Shown: one piece after another, positions 43,330 through 52,368 of the stretch
Position numbering within the stretch: the first letter of the stretch is position 1
How the letters are laid out: every line of letters begins with the position of its first letter
NCBI RefSeq assembly: GCF_002837185.1
Contig: NZ_KZ478011.1
Location: 1-64,000 of the forward strand
Length of the DNA stretch: 64,000 bases
Direction: 5' to 3'
DNA from: Pseudomonas fluorescens
GTDB taxonomy: Bacteria > Pseudomonadota > Gammaproteobacteria > Pseudomonadales > Pseudomonadaceae
The notes under the pieces: model-generated
Databases searched by the model: none
What the model was told of the DNA's origin: nothing
Seen by the model: only the letters and a program-made list of their open reading frames with translations
Position numbers and translations under genes: made by a program

Positions 43330-44108
43330 TGAGCAATGCGTTAATCCGCCTGGAGCAGGTGGGGGTCACGTTCGCCGGGCAACACGTGCTGGACAACATC
43401 GCGCTGAGCGTGGAGCCGGGGCAGATCGTTACTCTGATCGGCCCCAATGGCGCCGGCAAAACCACCCTGGTGCGCGCCGTGCTGGGCCTGCTCAAGCCCG
43501 ATCGCGGCAGCGTGTGGCGCAAGCCCCGGCTGCGCGTGGGCTATATGCCGCAAAAGCTGCACGTGGACCCCACATTGCCGCTGTCGGTATTGCGTTTTCT
43601 GCGCCTGGTGCCGGGTGTCGACCGCGCCCGCGCGCAGGCGGCGCTCAAGGAGGTCGGCGCCGAACAGGTGATCGACAGCCCGGTGCAGAGCATCTCCGGC
43701 GGCGAAATGCAGCGCGTGCTGCTGGCCCGCGCCCTGTTGCGCGAGCCTGAGTTGCTGGTGCTCGATGAGCCGGTGCAAGGCGTCGACGTCGCCGGTCAAG
43801 CCGAGCTGTACAGCCTGATTACCCGTTTGCGCGACCGCCATGGCTGCGGCGTGCTGATGGTCTCCCACGACTTGCACCTGGTGATGAGCACCACCGATCA
43901 AGTGGTCTGCCTCAACCGTCACGTGTGCTGCTCCGGCCACCCCGAACAGGTCAGCGGCGATCCGGCGTTCGTCGAGCTGTTCGGTAAGAACGCCCAGAGT
44001 CTGGCGATTTATCACCACCATCACGACCACGCCCACGATCTGCATGGCGCCGTTGTCGATGACGCTTCTACCCCCCACGTTCATGGAGATAGCTGCAAGC
44101 ATGGCTGA
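43329..44108 (+). CDS. znuC: zinc ABC transporter ATP-binding protein
   Basis: A 259-residue ABC ATPase with Walker A GPNGAGKTTL, signature SISGGEMQRVLLARALL, Walker B LLVLDEPVQGVD and H-loop VSHDLHLV. The His-rich C-terminus (YHHHHDHAHDLHG, HVHGDSCKHG) is common in ZnuC and may bind zinc. It is translationally coupled to zur and overlaps znuB by 8 bases. Confidence 0.94.
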   Translation: MSNALIRLEQVGVTFAGQHVLDNIALSVEPGQIVTLIGPNGAGKTTLVRAVLGLLKPDRGSVWRKPRLRVGYMPQKLHVDPTLPLSVLRFLRLVPGVDRARAQAALKEVGAEQVIDSPVQSISGGEMQRVLLARALLREPELLVLDEPVQGVDVAGQAELYSLITRLRDRHGCGVLMVSHDLHLVMSTTDQVVCLNRHVCCSGHPEQVSGDPAFVELFGKNAQSLAIYHHHHDHAHDLHGAVVDDASTPHVHGDSCKHG

Positions 44109-44889
44109 TTTTCTGCTCTACGCCCTGCTGGCAGGCTTGGCTTTGGCGTTGGTAGCGGGCCCGTTGGGTTCGTTCGTGGTCTGGCGGCGCATGGCGTACT
44201 TTGGCGACACGTTGTCCCATGCGGCGTTGCTGGGCGTGGCCATGGGCTTCCTGCTGGACGTGAGCCCGACCATCGCCGTAACCGTCGGCTGCCTGCTGCT
44301 GGCGGTGTTACTGGTGACGCTGCAACAGCGCCAGCCGCTGGCGTCCGACACGCTGCTGGGCATCCTGGCGCCGAGTACCTTGTCCCTGGGCCTGGTAGTA
44401 CTGAGCTTCATGCATGAAGTGCGCATCGACCTGATGGCCTATCTGTTTGGCGATCTGCTGGCGATCAGCCCTACCGACCTGGCATGGATCCTCGGCGGCA
44501 GCGCGGCGGTGCTGGTGGTGCTGGTGAGCCTGTGGCGCCCGCTGCTGGCGATCACCGTGCACGAGGAGCTTGCAACGGTCGAAGGGTTGCCCGTGCCGGC
44601 CCTGCGCCTGGCGCTGATGCTGTTGATCGCGGTGGTGATCGCTGTTGCGATGAAGATTGTCGGCGTATTGTTGATTACCTCGCTGCTGATCATTCCAGCC
44701 GCCGCCGCTCAGCGCCATGCGCGTTCGCCGGAGCAAATGGCCATCGGCGCCAGTCTGCTGGGCATGCTGGCAGTGTGTGGGGGCCTGGCGTTGTCATGGT
44801 TCAAGGACACGCCGGCCGGGCCGTCGATTGTGGTGTCGGCGGCCGCCCTGTTTCTGCTGAGTTTTGTCCTGCCCCGTCGAGGGGTGTAG
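44101..44889 (+). CDS. znuB: zinc ABC transporter permease
   Basis: A 262-residue ABC-3 family permease with about seven to eight helices. Characteristic segments are SFVVWRRMAYFGDTLSHAALLGVAMGF and VVAVAMKIVGVLLITSLLIIPAAAAQ. It forms the membrane channel for zinc delivered by ZnuA. The ATG at 44101 lies inside the end of znuC. Confidence 0.94.
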   Translation: MADFLLYALLAGLALALVAGPLGSFVVWRRMAYFGDTLSHAALLGVAMGFLLDVSPTIAVTVGCLLLAVLLVTLQQRQPLASDTLLGILAPSTLSLGLVVLSFMHEVRIDLMAYLFGDLLAISPTDLAWILGGSAAVLVVLVSLWRPLLAITVHEELATVEGLPVPALRLALMLLIAVVIAVAMKIVGVLLITSLLIIPAAAAQRHARSPEQMAIGASLLGMLAVCGGLALSWFKDTPAGPSIVVSAAALFLLSFVLPRRGV

Positions 44890-44926
44890 ACTTGCTCGCT
44901 TTTTGCGCAAATAGAGAGTCGCAGGA

Positions 44927-45646
44927 ATGAAGCCGTTCACTTTCCGTTATCTGCTCCTTGCCGCATTTTCCCTGCTGCTGGGCGCCTGTCAAAGCACGCC
45001 GCCCGCCGCTCCCGAAGCGCCGGACCCGCGCGCTGCGGCCATCGCGCAGCTGGAGCAAAACCTGGCCAGCAGCGAATTGGCCACTGCCGAAGACCAACTC
45101 GCCACCTTGCAGTCCCAATCGCCCAACGACCCGGCGCTTGAGGCTTACCAGCGGCAATTGGCCGAAGCCTACCTGCAGCGCAGCCAGATCGTGCTGCAAA
45201 AGGGTGACGTCAACGCCGCCGCCACTGCGTTAAGCCGTGCCCGCGCGCTGATGCCCAAGGCTCCGGCCCTGACCGGTGGCGTCAACAGCGCCATCAGTCA
45301 TGCGCGCAAAGCCGAGCTGGATCAGGCCGAGGCCGCCTTGAAAGCGGCCGAAGCCAAGCCCGCCGCCAAGGTCATCGACCCGGCAGCGCCGAGCACCACC
45401 GTGGCGCTGAACCTGGCGGATGTCGAAGCCATGCGCCATCAGTTGGATGCCATCGCCACCGACGTGGTGAATTACCAGTGCGACGTCAGCATCCAGGTGC
45501 CACGCACCGAGGATTACCCGTGGTTGGCCACATTGCTGACCAAACGGGTGAAGCGGATTGATTCGGGGTATGAGCTGAAGATTCACCGGCAGATTCTGAA
45601 GCACATTCCGGCGCAGGTTGTGCTGATTCCGCGTAAGACGGACTAA
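44927..45646 (+). CDS. conserved pseudomonad lipoprotein with TPR-like helical repeats
   Basis: A 239-residue lipoprotein: signal peptide and lipobox LLLGAC, a Pro/Ala-rich spacer, then Ala-rich helices resembling tetratricopeptide repeats (residues ~45-150) and a C-terminal domain with VNYQCDVSIQVPRTEDYPWLA. It follows znuB by 38 bases and may be read through from the zinc operon; the same neighbour exists in PAO1. The function is unknown. Confidence 0.8.
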   Translation: MKPFTFRYLLLAAFSLLLGACQSTPPAAPEAPDPRAAAIAQLEQNLASSELATAEDQLATLQSQSPNDPALEAYQRQLAEAYLQRSQIVLQKGDVNAAATALSRARALMPKAPALTGGVNSAISHARKAELDQAEAALKAAEAKPAAKVIDPAAPSTTVALNLADVEAMRHQLDAIATDVVNYQCDVSIQVPRTEDYPWLATLLTKRVKRIDSGYELKIHRQILKHIPAQVVLIPRKTD

Positions 45647-45650
45647 AAGC

Positions 45651-45724
45651 ATCGGGGGCAAGCCCCCTCCCACATTTGAACTGTGAATACATTCAAGTGT
45701 GGGAGGGGGCTTGCCCCCGATGGC
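45651..45724. repeat. REPIN between lipoprotein gene and katE
   Basis: Inverted REP pair: 45651-45674 and 45698-45724, with a 23-base spacer. It begins 5 bases after the lipoprotein stop and ends 23 bases before the katE stop on the other strand, between convergent genes. Confidence 0.9.
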
Positions 45725-45746
45725 GATCTAACAAACCACCAACAAA

Positions 45747-47888
45747 TTAAGCCGGAATCGCCTTGGATTTCGGCTCACGTTCCCACACCCGATGCTGGGC
45801 AATCGCCGCAAAGAACGTCTTGAACGCCTTGGCATCCGCGCCCACGATCAACCCCGCATCCGCCTCCAGCTTCAACAGATCGAGCAATGGCTTCACATCG
45901 CTGGCGACCGCAATGGCCTTCAGGTGCTTGTACGCTTCCAGCACGTAATGCAGCGCCACGCCGTCGCCGCTCAGGGCCTTGACCGACTCCTTGCCGCCCG
46001 GGATAAACACCGCGTCGAACGCAATGGACGGCATGCCTTCCATCGATGCATCCACCGGCAGCGACTTGCCATCGGCCGTGGTCACAGGCGCCGACGTCGG
46101 CCCGAGCAGCTTGGCATGCGCACCTTCAGCCTCCAGGGCTGCCTTGAGTGCATCAATCGCCGCACCGTCCACACCGTTCGCCGCCAGGATCGCCACTTTG
46201 CGCGTCTTGATGTCGCCCGACAGCAAATTCACCTGGCTCAAGGCTGGCGATGCCTTCAACGACGTTTCACGCACTGGCACCGTGCCTTTGGTCGGCGCCG
46301 GCAAGCCCAGGTTCTGCGCAACGCGCTTGGCCAGTTCCAGGTCGATGTTGGCCAGAATCTCATTCACCTGGCGGGCACGAATATGTTCGCGCTCGACCTT
46401 GCCCAGCTCGAAGCTGTAGGCGGCGATGATGTGCTCTTTCTCGTGATGGCTCATGCTGTTGAAGAACAGCGTGGCCTGGGAGAAGTGGTCGCCGAACGAC
46501 TCACTGCGCTCACGCACCTTGTTGGCATCCACGCGTTCGTAGTAGGTCTCGAAGCCACCATCCGTAGGACCGGGAGGTGTTTCCTTCGGCCAGCCGCCAT
46601 CGATGGAGTTGGGCTCATAAGCCGCACGCCCTTTGTCGATTACCGTGCGATGCTGAGCGTCGCGCTGGCCGTTGTGGAACGGCGCCACTGGGCGGTTGAT
46701 CGGGATCTCATGGAAGTTTGGCCCGCCGAGACGGCTGATCTGGGTGTCCGTGTAGGAAAACAGACGACCTTGCAGCAGTGGATCGTTGGTGAAGTCGATA
46801 CCCGGCACGATATGGCCCGGGCAGAACGCAACCTGCTCGACCTCGGCAAAGAAGTTGTCCGGGTTACGGTTGAGCACCATCTTGCCCAGCGGAGTGATCG
46901 GTACCAGTTCCTCCGGGATGATCTTGGTCGGGTCGAGCAGGTCGAAGTCGAACTTATGCTCGTCTTCTTCTGCAACGATCTGAACGCCCAGCTCCCACTC
47001 AGGGTAATCGCCGCTTTCGATCGACTCCCACAGGTCGCGACGGTGGTAGTCGGTGTCTTTACCGGCCAGCTTTTGCGCTTCGTCCCATACCAGCGAGCAG
47101 GTACCGACTTTCGGCCGCCAGTGAAACTTCACAAAGCTCGATTTGCCTTCGGTGTTGATCAAACGGAAGGTATGCACGCCAAAGCCCTGCATGGCACGCA
47201 GGCTTTTTGGAATGGCGCGGTCAGACATTGCCCACACCACCATATGCGCCGACTCCGGCACCAGCGAGACAAAATCCCAGAACGTATCGTGCGCCGACCC
47301 GCCGGTAGGAATCTCGTTGTGCGGTTCGGGCTTAACGGCATGCACGAAGTCGGGAAACTTGATTGCGTCCTGAATGAAGAACACCGGCATGTTGTTGCCC
47401 ACCAGATCGAAGTTGCCTTCGTCGGTGAAAAACTTCACGGCGAAACCGCGCACGTCACGCACGGTGTCACCGGAACCACGCGGGCCCTGCACCGTGGAAA
47501 AACGCGCGAACACCGGCGTTTTATGCTCTGGCGTCCGTAGGAAACCAGCTTTGGTCAGCGCCGAATGGTCGCCGTAGCTCTGGAAATAGCCATGGGCGCC
47601 AGTGCCACGTGCATGCACGATGCGCTCCGGGATACGCTCATGGTCAAAGTGCGTGATCTTTTCACGCATGATGAAATCTTCCAGCAGCGACGGGCCGCGC
47701 GCGCCGACCTTCAGGGTGTTCTGGTTGTCGGAGATCTTCACGCCCTGGTTGGTGCGCAGGGCCTGACCGGTCGCATCGGAACGGAATTCTTCCAGCGCCT
47801 GCAGTTTGGCGTTGGTATTGCCTCGGTCCAGGGTATCAGTGCCCGCGAGTTCACTCTTCGGCGGGGTGGCTGGCTTCTTGGTACTCAT
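45747..47888 (-). CDS. katE: large-subunit catalase HPII
   Basis: A 713-residue clade 2 monofunctional catalase. The heme pocket His is in VHARGTGAHGYF, the distal Asn in GNNMPVFF, and the proximal Tyr in GRLFSYTDTQ. The C-terminal ~160 residues form the extra flavodoxin/class I amidotransferase-like domain of HPII enzymes (KVAILAANGVDGAAI). It destroys H2O2 in stationary phase and is RpoS-dependent in relatives. It interrupts an otherwise PAO1-like order (lipoprotein gene then metNIQ), so katE was inserted or relocated here. Confidence 0.94.
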   Translation of the reverse strand: MSTKKPATPPKSELAGTDTLDRGNTNAKLQALEEFRSDATGQALRTNQGVKISDNQNTLKVGARGPSLLEDFIMREKITHFDHERIPERIVHARGTGAHGYFQSYGDHSALTKAGFLRTPEHKTPVFARFSTVQGPRGSGDTVRDVRGFAVKFFTDEGNFDLVGNNMPVFFIQDAIKFPDFVHAVKPEPHNEIPTGGSAHDTFWDFVSLVPESAHMVVWAMSDRAIPKSLRAMQGFGVHTFRLINTEGKSSFVKFHWRPKVGTCSLVWDEAQKLAGKDTDYHRRDLWESIESGDYPEWELGVQIVAEEDEHKFDFDLLDPTKIIPEELVPITPLGKMVLNRNPDNFFAEVEQVAFCPGHIVPGIDFTNDPLLQGRLFSYTDTQISRLGGPNFHEIPINRPVAPFHNGQRDAQHRTVIDKGRAAYEPNSIDGGWPKETPPGPTDGGFETYYERVDANKVRERSESFGDHFSQATLFFNSMSHHEKEHIIAAYSFELGKVEREHIRARQVNEILANIDLELAKRVAQNLGLPAPTKGTVPVRETSLKASPALSQVNLLSGDIKTRKVAILAANGVDGAAIDALKAALEAEGAHAKLLGPTSAPVTTADGKSLPVDASMEGMPSIAFDAVFIPGGKESVKALSGDGVALHYVLEAYKHLKAIAVASDVKPLLDLLKLEADAGLIVGADAKAFKTFFAAIAQHRVWEREPKSKAIPA

Positions 47889-48153
47889 CAGTCAAAACTC
47901 CTTAGTCAAAGTGGCCAGAGCGGTCCCCGGCTCGTTTGAGCGAAACCCCGGGCACGGCACCCGGGAGATCGAATTGCCTAAGTAGTGACTGACAGGGTTT
48001 TGGGCCGTTCCCTTTTTATGACCTTTGGTCTCGTTATTGCCAAATCGCTGGATGGATACGAAATAAATGCTAAGAAACGCTGGATGGACAGGCTAAAATG
48101 CGCGCCCGGCTAACCGCTGATCCCTTTTCCATGCGCCCCACAAGGTTCGCTAC

Positions 48154-49161
48154 GTGATCGAGTTTCAAAACGTCCATAAAACCTACCGCGTCGCCGGTAA
48201 GGATATTCCCGCCCTGCACCCCACCAGCCTGCGCGTCGAAAACGGCCAGGTGTTTGGCCTGATTGGCCACTCGGGTGCGGGAAAAAGTACCCTGCTGCGC
48301 CTGATTAACCGCCTCGAAGAACCCAGTGGCGGGAAGATCACGGTTGATGGTGAAGAAGTCACCGCGCTGGATGCCAACGGCCTGCGCCGTTTCCGCCAGC
48401 AAGTCGGGATGATCTTCCAGCACTTCAACTTGCTGGCGTCCAAGACCGTTGCCGACAACGTGGCGCTGCCGCTGACATTGGCCGGCGAATTGTCGCGCAA
48501 GGACATCGACCTGCGTGTGGCTGAACTGCTCGCCCGCGTCGGCCTGTCGGACCACGCCAGGAAATACCCGGCGCAATTGTCCGGCGGCCAGAAACAGCGC
48601 GTCGGCATCGCCCGCGCCCTGGCCACCAAACCCAAGATCCTGCTGTGCGACGAGGCCACCAGCGCCCTCGACCCGCAGACCACCGCCTCGGTCCTGCAAC
48701 TGTTGGCCGAGATCAACCGCGAACTCAAGCTGACCATCGTGTTGATCACCCATGAAATGGATGTGATTCGCCGCGTCTGCGACCAGGTGGCCGTGATGGA
48801 CGCCGGCGTGATCGTCGAGCAAGGCTCGGTGGCCGACGTGTTCCTGCATCCCAAGCATCCGACCACCAAGCGCTTCGTCCAGGAGGCCGAACAGGTTGAC
48901 GAAGGCGAGCAACGCGATGACTTCGCCCACGTACCGGGCCGTATAGTGCGCCTGACCTTCCAGGGGGACGCGACCTACGCGCCATTGCTGGGTACCGTCG
49001 CCCGGGAAACGGGGGTGGACTACAGCATCCTCGCCGGTCGTATCGACCGCATCAAAGACATTCCCTACGGGCAATTGACCCTCGCCGTCACCGGCGGCGA
49101 CATGGACGCCGCGTTTGCGCGCTTCACCGCCGCCGACGTTCATATGGAGGTGCTGCGCTAA
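48154..49161 (+). CDS. metN: D/L-methionine ABC transporter ATP-binding protein
   Basis: A 335-residue ATPase starting at GTG 48154. Walker A GHSGAGKST, signature LSGGQKQRVGIARAL, Walker B ILLCDEATSALD, H-loop ITHEMDV. The C-terminal ~75 residues are the NIL domain (VRLTFQGDATYAPLLG), which binds methionine and inhibits transport. Its stop codon overlaps metI (TAATG). Confidence 0.94.
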   Translation: MIEFQNVHKTYRVAGKDIPALHPTSLRVENGQVFGLIGHSGAGKSTLLRLINRLEEPSGGKITVDGEEVTALDANGLRRFRQQVGMIFQHFNLLASKTVADNVALPLTLAGELSRKDIDLRVAELLARVGLSDHARKYPAQLSGGQKQRVGIARALATKPKILLCDEATSALDPQTTASVLQLLAEINRELKLTIVLITHEMDVIRRVCDQVAVMDAGVIVEQGSVADVFLHPKHPTTKRFVQEAEQVDEGEQRDDFAHVPGRIVRLTFQGDATYAPLLGTVARETGVDYSILAGRIDRIKDIPYGQLTLAVTGGDMDAAFARFTAADVHMEVLR

Positions 49162-49853
49162 TGGACCTGTTCCTGAATTTCTTCGCCGACATCGATTGGT
49201 CCGAAATCTGGCTCGCCACCGGCGATACCATGACCATGCTGTTCGGTTCGCTGTTCTTCACGGTCGTGCTGGGCCTGCCCATAGGTGTGCTGTTGTTCTT
49301 GACCAGCCCACGTCAGCTGTTCGAGCAGAAAGGCTTGTACGCCTTTCTGTCGCTGATCGTAAACATCCTGCGTTCGCTGCCGTTCATCATCCTGCTGATC
49401 GTGATGATTCCATTAACCAAACTGATCACTGGCATATACATGGACGAGCCCACCTCGCTGGGCGTTGCGGGCGCGATTCCGCCGCTGGTTATCGGCGCCA
49501 CACCGTTCTTTGCACGCCTAGTGGAAACCGCCCTGCGTGAAGTAGACCGCGGCATCATCGAGGCCACGCAGTCGATGGGTGCCAGCACGCGCCAAATCAT
49601 CACCAACGCCTTGCTGCCCGAAGCACGCCCCGGCATTTTTGCGGCAATTACCGTAACGGCGATTACACTGGTTTCCTACACGGCGATGGCCGGCGTGGTC
49701 GGTGCCGGTGGCCTGGGCGACCTGGCGATCCGTTTCGGTTACCAACGTTTCCAAGACAATGTAATGGTGGTCACCGTGGTGATGCTGGTGATCCTGGTGC
49801 AAATTCTGCAAACCGTCGGCGACAAGCTGGTGGTGCACTTTTCTCGAAAATAA
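49161..49853 (+). CDS. metI: methionine ABC transporter permease
   Basis: A 230-residue BPD-type permease with about five or six helices and the EAA loop ETALREVDRGIIEATQSMGASTRQIITNALLPEA. The length and order identify MetI. It overlaps metN by one base and is followed by metQ after 51 bases. Confidence 0.93.
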   Translation: MDLFLNFFADIDWSEIWLATGDTMTMLFGSLFFTVVLGLPIGVLLFLTSPRQLFEQKGLYAFLSLIVNILRSLPFIILLIVMIPLTKLITGIYMDEPTSLGVAGAIPPLVIGATPFFARLVETALREVDRGIIEATQSMGASTRQIITNALLPEARPGIFAAITVTAITLVSYTAMAGVVGAGGLGDLAIRFGYQRFQDNVMVVTVVMLVILVQILQTVGDKLVVHFSRK

Positions 49854-49904
49854 CGGCCATGGCCGGCCTTGTGCCGGCAGATGCCCGAACAAGGAGCTTG
49901 CTGG

Positions 49905-50675
49905 ATGAAAAAACTACTGGTTGCTTTCGCCGCCGTTGCCGCGTTTTCCGCCCATGCCGAGACCCTCAAGGTCGCTGCTTCGCCGGTGCCGCACGCGGAA
50001 ATCCTCGAATTCGTGAAACCTGCGCTGGCCAAAGAAGGCGTGGACCTGCAGGTCAAAGTCTTCACCGATTATGTGCAGCCGAACGTACAGGTGGCTGAAA
50101 AGCGCCTGGACGCCAACTTCTTCCAGCACCAGCCGTACCTGGATGAATTCAACAAGGCCAAGGGCACTCACCTGGTGAGCGTCGGCGGCGTGCACCTGGA
50201 ACCGCTGGGCGCGTACTCGAGCAAATACAAAAAGCTGGCCGACCTGCCGGACGGCGCCAACGTGGTGATCCCGAACGACGCCACCAACGGCGGCCGCGCC
50301 CTGTTGCTGCTGGCCAACAATGGCCTGATCACCCTGAAGGACCCGACCAACATCCTGTCGACCATCAAGGACATCACCGGTAACACCAAGAACCTGAAAT
50401 TCCGCGAACTGGAAGCCGCCACCCTGCCGCGCGTGCTGACCCAGGTCGACTTGGCGCTGATCAACACCAACTACGCGCTGGAAGCCAAGCTGGACCCGTC
50501 CAAGGACGCCTTGGTGATCGAAGGCAGCGACTCGCCTTACGTCAACATCCTGGTGACCCGCGAAGACAACAAGGATTCGGACGCCGTGAAGAAGCTGGTT
50601 GCCGCCCTGCACACGCCTGAAGTGAAGCAATTTATCGAAGAGAAGTACAAAGGCGCGATCAAGCCGGCGTTCTGA
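49905..50675 (+). CDS. metQ: methionine-binding NlpA/MetQ-family protein
   Basis: A 256-residue substrate-binding protein: N-terminal signal (MKKLLVAFAAVAAFSAHA) without a lipobox, then LKVAASPVPHAEILEFVKPAL, YVQPNVQVAEKRLDANFFQHQPYLDEF and VGGVHLEPLGAYSSKYK, all typical of MetQ. As no lipidation cysteine is present, it should be soluble in the periplasm. AAGGAG lies 9 bases before ATG 49905. Confidence 0.93.
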   Translation: MKKLLVAFAAVAAFSAHAETLKVAASPVPHAEILEFVKPALAKEGVDLQVKVFTDYVQPNVQVAEKRLDANFFQHQPYLDEFNKAKGTHLVSVGGVHLEPLGAYSSKYKKLADLPDGANVVIPNDATNGGRALLLLANNGLITLKDPTNILSTIKDITGNTKNLKFRELEAATLPRVLTQVDLALINTNYALEAKLDPSKDALVIEGSDSPYVNILVTREDNKDSDAVKKLVAALHTPEVKQFIEEKYKGAIKPAF

Positions 50676-50702
50676 TTCAAAGCGGACGCAGAGCGTGGGA
50701 AC

Positions 50703-50724
50703 GATCTCCAACACACTGGAGATC
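50703..50724 (+). repeat. 8-bp hairpin after metQ
   Basis: GATCTCCA-ACACAC-TGGAGATC is a perfect stem-loop 28 bases past the metQ stop and 5 bases before a REPIN. No T-run follows, so it is a 3'-end processing or stabilising element rather than a clear terminator. Confidence 0.5.
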
Positions 50725-50728
50725 AAAA

Positions 50729-50818
50729 TGTGGGAGGGGGCTTGCCCCCGATAGCGGTAGGTCAGTCAACAGCTTCATCGACTGACACCCTGCTGTCGGG
50801 GGCAAGCCCCCTCCCACA
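50729..50818. repeat. REPIN between metQ and the SCO gene
   Basis: Inverted REP pair: 50729-50755 and 50794-50818, with a spacer holding GTCAGTC / GACTGAC complementarity. The right arm begins TGTCGGGGG instead of ATCGGGGG. It lies between convergent genes. Confidence 0.9.
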
Positions 50819-50836
50819 TTTGTTTTGTGTCGTGAG

Positions 50837-51472
50837 CTATTTACGCTGCAGCAGCACTGGCAATTGCGCCACCAGCTTCTGGTTGTTCAACGGCGCACGG
50901 ATAAACCCGCGCTGGGTGCCATCCGGGCCGATCAGCGCCAGGTTGCCGCTGTGGTCGACGGTGTAGTTCGGCTTGCTGGTGTCTGCGGGAATGAAGGGAA
51001 TGCTCACCGCATTCGAGACCTTCTGCACATCCTGCACATTCATACCGGTCAACCCCTGGAACTGCGGATCGAAATAGCCCAGGTACTGCTTGAGCTGGGC
51101 CGGGGTGTCGCGGTTCGGGTCGACGCTGACCAGGATCACCTGCAACTTGTCCACCGCCTCTTTGGGCAGTTCGCTCTTGATCTGGCGCAGCTGGGCGAGG
51201 GTGGTGGGGCAGATGTCCGGGCAGAAGGTGTAGCCGAAGAACAGCAGGCTCCATTTGCCTTGCAGCTCATTGACCAGCACCGGCTGGCCGTCCTGGTTGG
51301 TCATGCTCACCGCAGGCAACTGGCGGCTTTGCGGCAGCAGGATAATGCCGGCGTCGATCAGCGCGGTCGGATCGCCCTGGCCCTTGCCCGAGAGCACCTT
51401 GTTGACGGTCAGGCCCATGATCAATGCCACCAGGGCCACAAGAATGAAGACAGTTTTTTGAGTTCGAGTCAT
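50837..51472 (-). CDS. SCO1/SenC-family copper chaperone
   Basis: A 211-residue membrane-anchored thioredoxin-like protein: one N-terminal helix (VFILVALVALIMGLTV), then the copper-binding motif C84-PDI-C88 in FFGYTFCPDICPTTLAQ and a later His in YTVDHSGNLALIGPDG. It delivers copper to the CuA centre of cytochrome oxidase subunit II. It is the last gene of the cox cluster; its ATG overlaps the end of ctaB by 4 bases. The frame is open far upstream only as a shadow of ctaB. Confidence 0.9.
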   Translation of the reverse strand: MTRTQKTVFILVALVALIMGLTVNKVLSGKGQGDPTALIDAGIILLPQSRQLPAVSMTNQDGQPVLVNELQGKWSLLFFGYTFCPDICPTTLAQLRQIKSELPKEAVDKLQVILVSVDPNRDTPAQLKQYLGYFDPQFQGLTGMNVQDVQKVSNAVSIPFIPADTSKPNYTVDHSGNLALIGPDGTQRGFIRAPLNNQKLVAQLPVLLQRK

Positions 51473-52368
51473 AGGTTCAACAGTAGGTAGTGGTCTACGA
51501 GCAGGGCGATAAACAGCAACAGCAGGTACCAGATAGAGTACTTGAAGGTGCTGACCGCCGCGTGCGGCTTGCTGCCACGGTACAGCACCCAGGCCCATTG
51601 CAGAAAGCGCCCGCCCAATACCGTCGCACAGGCCAGGTACAACAACCCGCTCATATGGATGACGTAGGGCATCAGGCTCACCGCCAGCAGGGCGAAGGTG
51701 TAGAGCAGGATATGCACCTTGGTGTAGTGCTCGCCGTGGGTGACCGGCAGCATCGGAATATCGGCCTTGGCGTACTCCTCCTTGCGATGGATGGCCAGCG
51801 CCCAGAAGTGCGGCGGCGTCCAGGCGAAGATGATCAACACCAGCAGCAGGGGCTCGGCGCTGACGTGCCCGGTCACGGCGACCCAGCCCAACAACGGCGG
51901 CGCGGCACCGGCCAGGCCACCGATGACAATGTTCTGCGGCGTCGCGCGCTTGAGAAACCCGGTGTAGATCACCGCGTAGCCCAGCAACGAAGCCAGGGTC
52001 AGCCAAGCCGCCAAGGGGTTGGTGAACGCCAGTAACAGCGCCAGGCCCGCCACCGCCAAAACCAACGCAAAGACCAGCGCCGCAACGGCCGAGACCCGCC
52101 CCTCGGCCAGTGGCCGTTTGTGAGTACGCGCCATCAGCGCATCGATGCGCCGATCCACCACATGGTTGACCGCCGCCGCAGCGCCAGCACACAAGGCAAT
52201 GCCCAGGTTGCCAAACACCAGCACCGCCCACGGCACGCCGGCGCGGGTGGCGAGGAACATGCCCACCAGCGAAGTGATCAGCATCAGCACCACCACTTTC
52301 GGCTTGGTCAGCTCCAGATAGTCACGCCAGACCGCCTGGCCGTGACGCGCGCCGATCAAGGACGCCAT
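51469..52368 (-). CDS. cyoE: protoheme IX farnesyltransferase (heme O synthase)
   Basis: A 299-residue UbiA-family prenyltransferase with about eight or nine helices. The Asp-rich motif N-x-x-D-x-x-x-D is in AVNHVVDRRIDALMARTHKRPLAEG. It farnesylates heme B to heme O for the oxidase, upstream of heme A synthase. Also called ctaB. It overlaps ctaA by 13 bases. Confidence 0.93.
   Translation of the reverse strand: MASLIGARHGQAVWRDYLELTKPKVVVLMLITSLVGMFLATRAGVPWAVLVFGNLGIALCAGAAAAVNHVVDRRIDALMARTHKRPLAEGRVSAVAALVFALVLAVAGLALLLAFTNPLAAWLTLASLLGYAVIYTGFLKRATPQNIVIGGLAGAAPPLLGWVAVTGHVSAEPLLLVLIIFAWTPPHFWALAIHRKEEYAKADIPMLPVTHGEHYTKVHILLYTFALLAVSLMPYVIHMSGLLYLACATVLGGRFLQWAWVLYRGSKPHAAVSTFKYSIWYLLLLFIALLVDHYLLLNL

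Noticed and set aside
47889..48153. SAM riboswitch or S-box before metNIQ
   Set aside because: No leader long enough with the conserved stems; start is a plain GTG after an ordinary 265-base gap.
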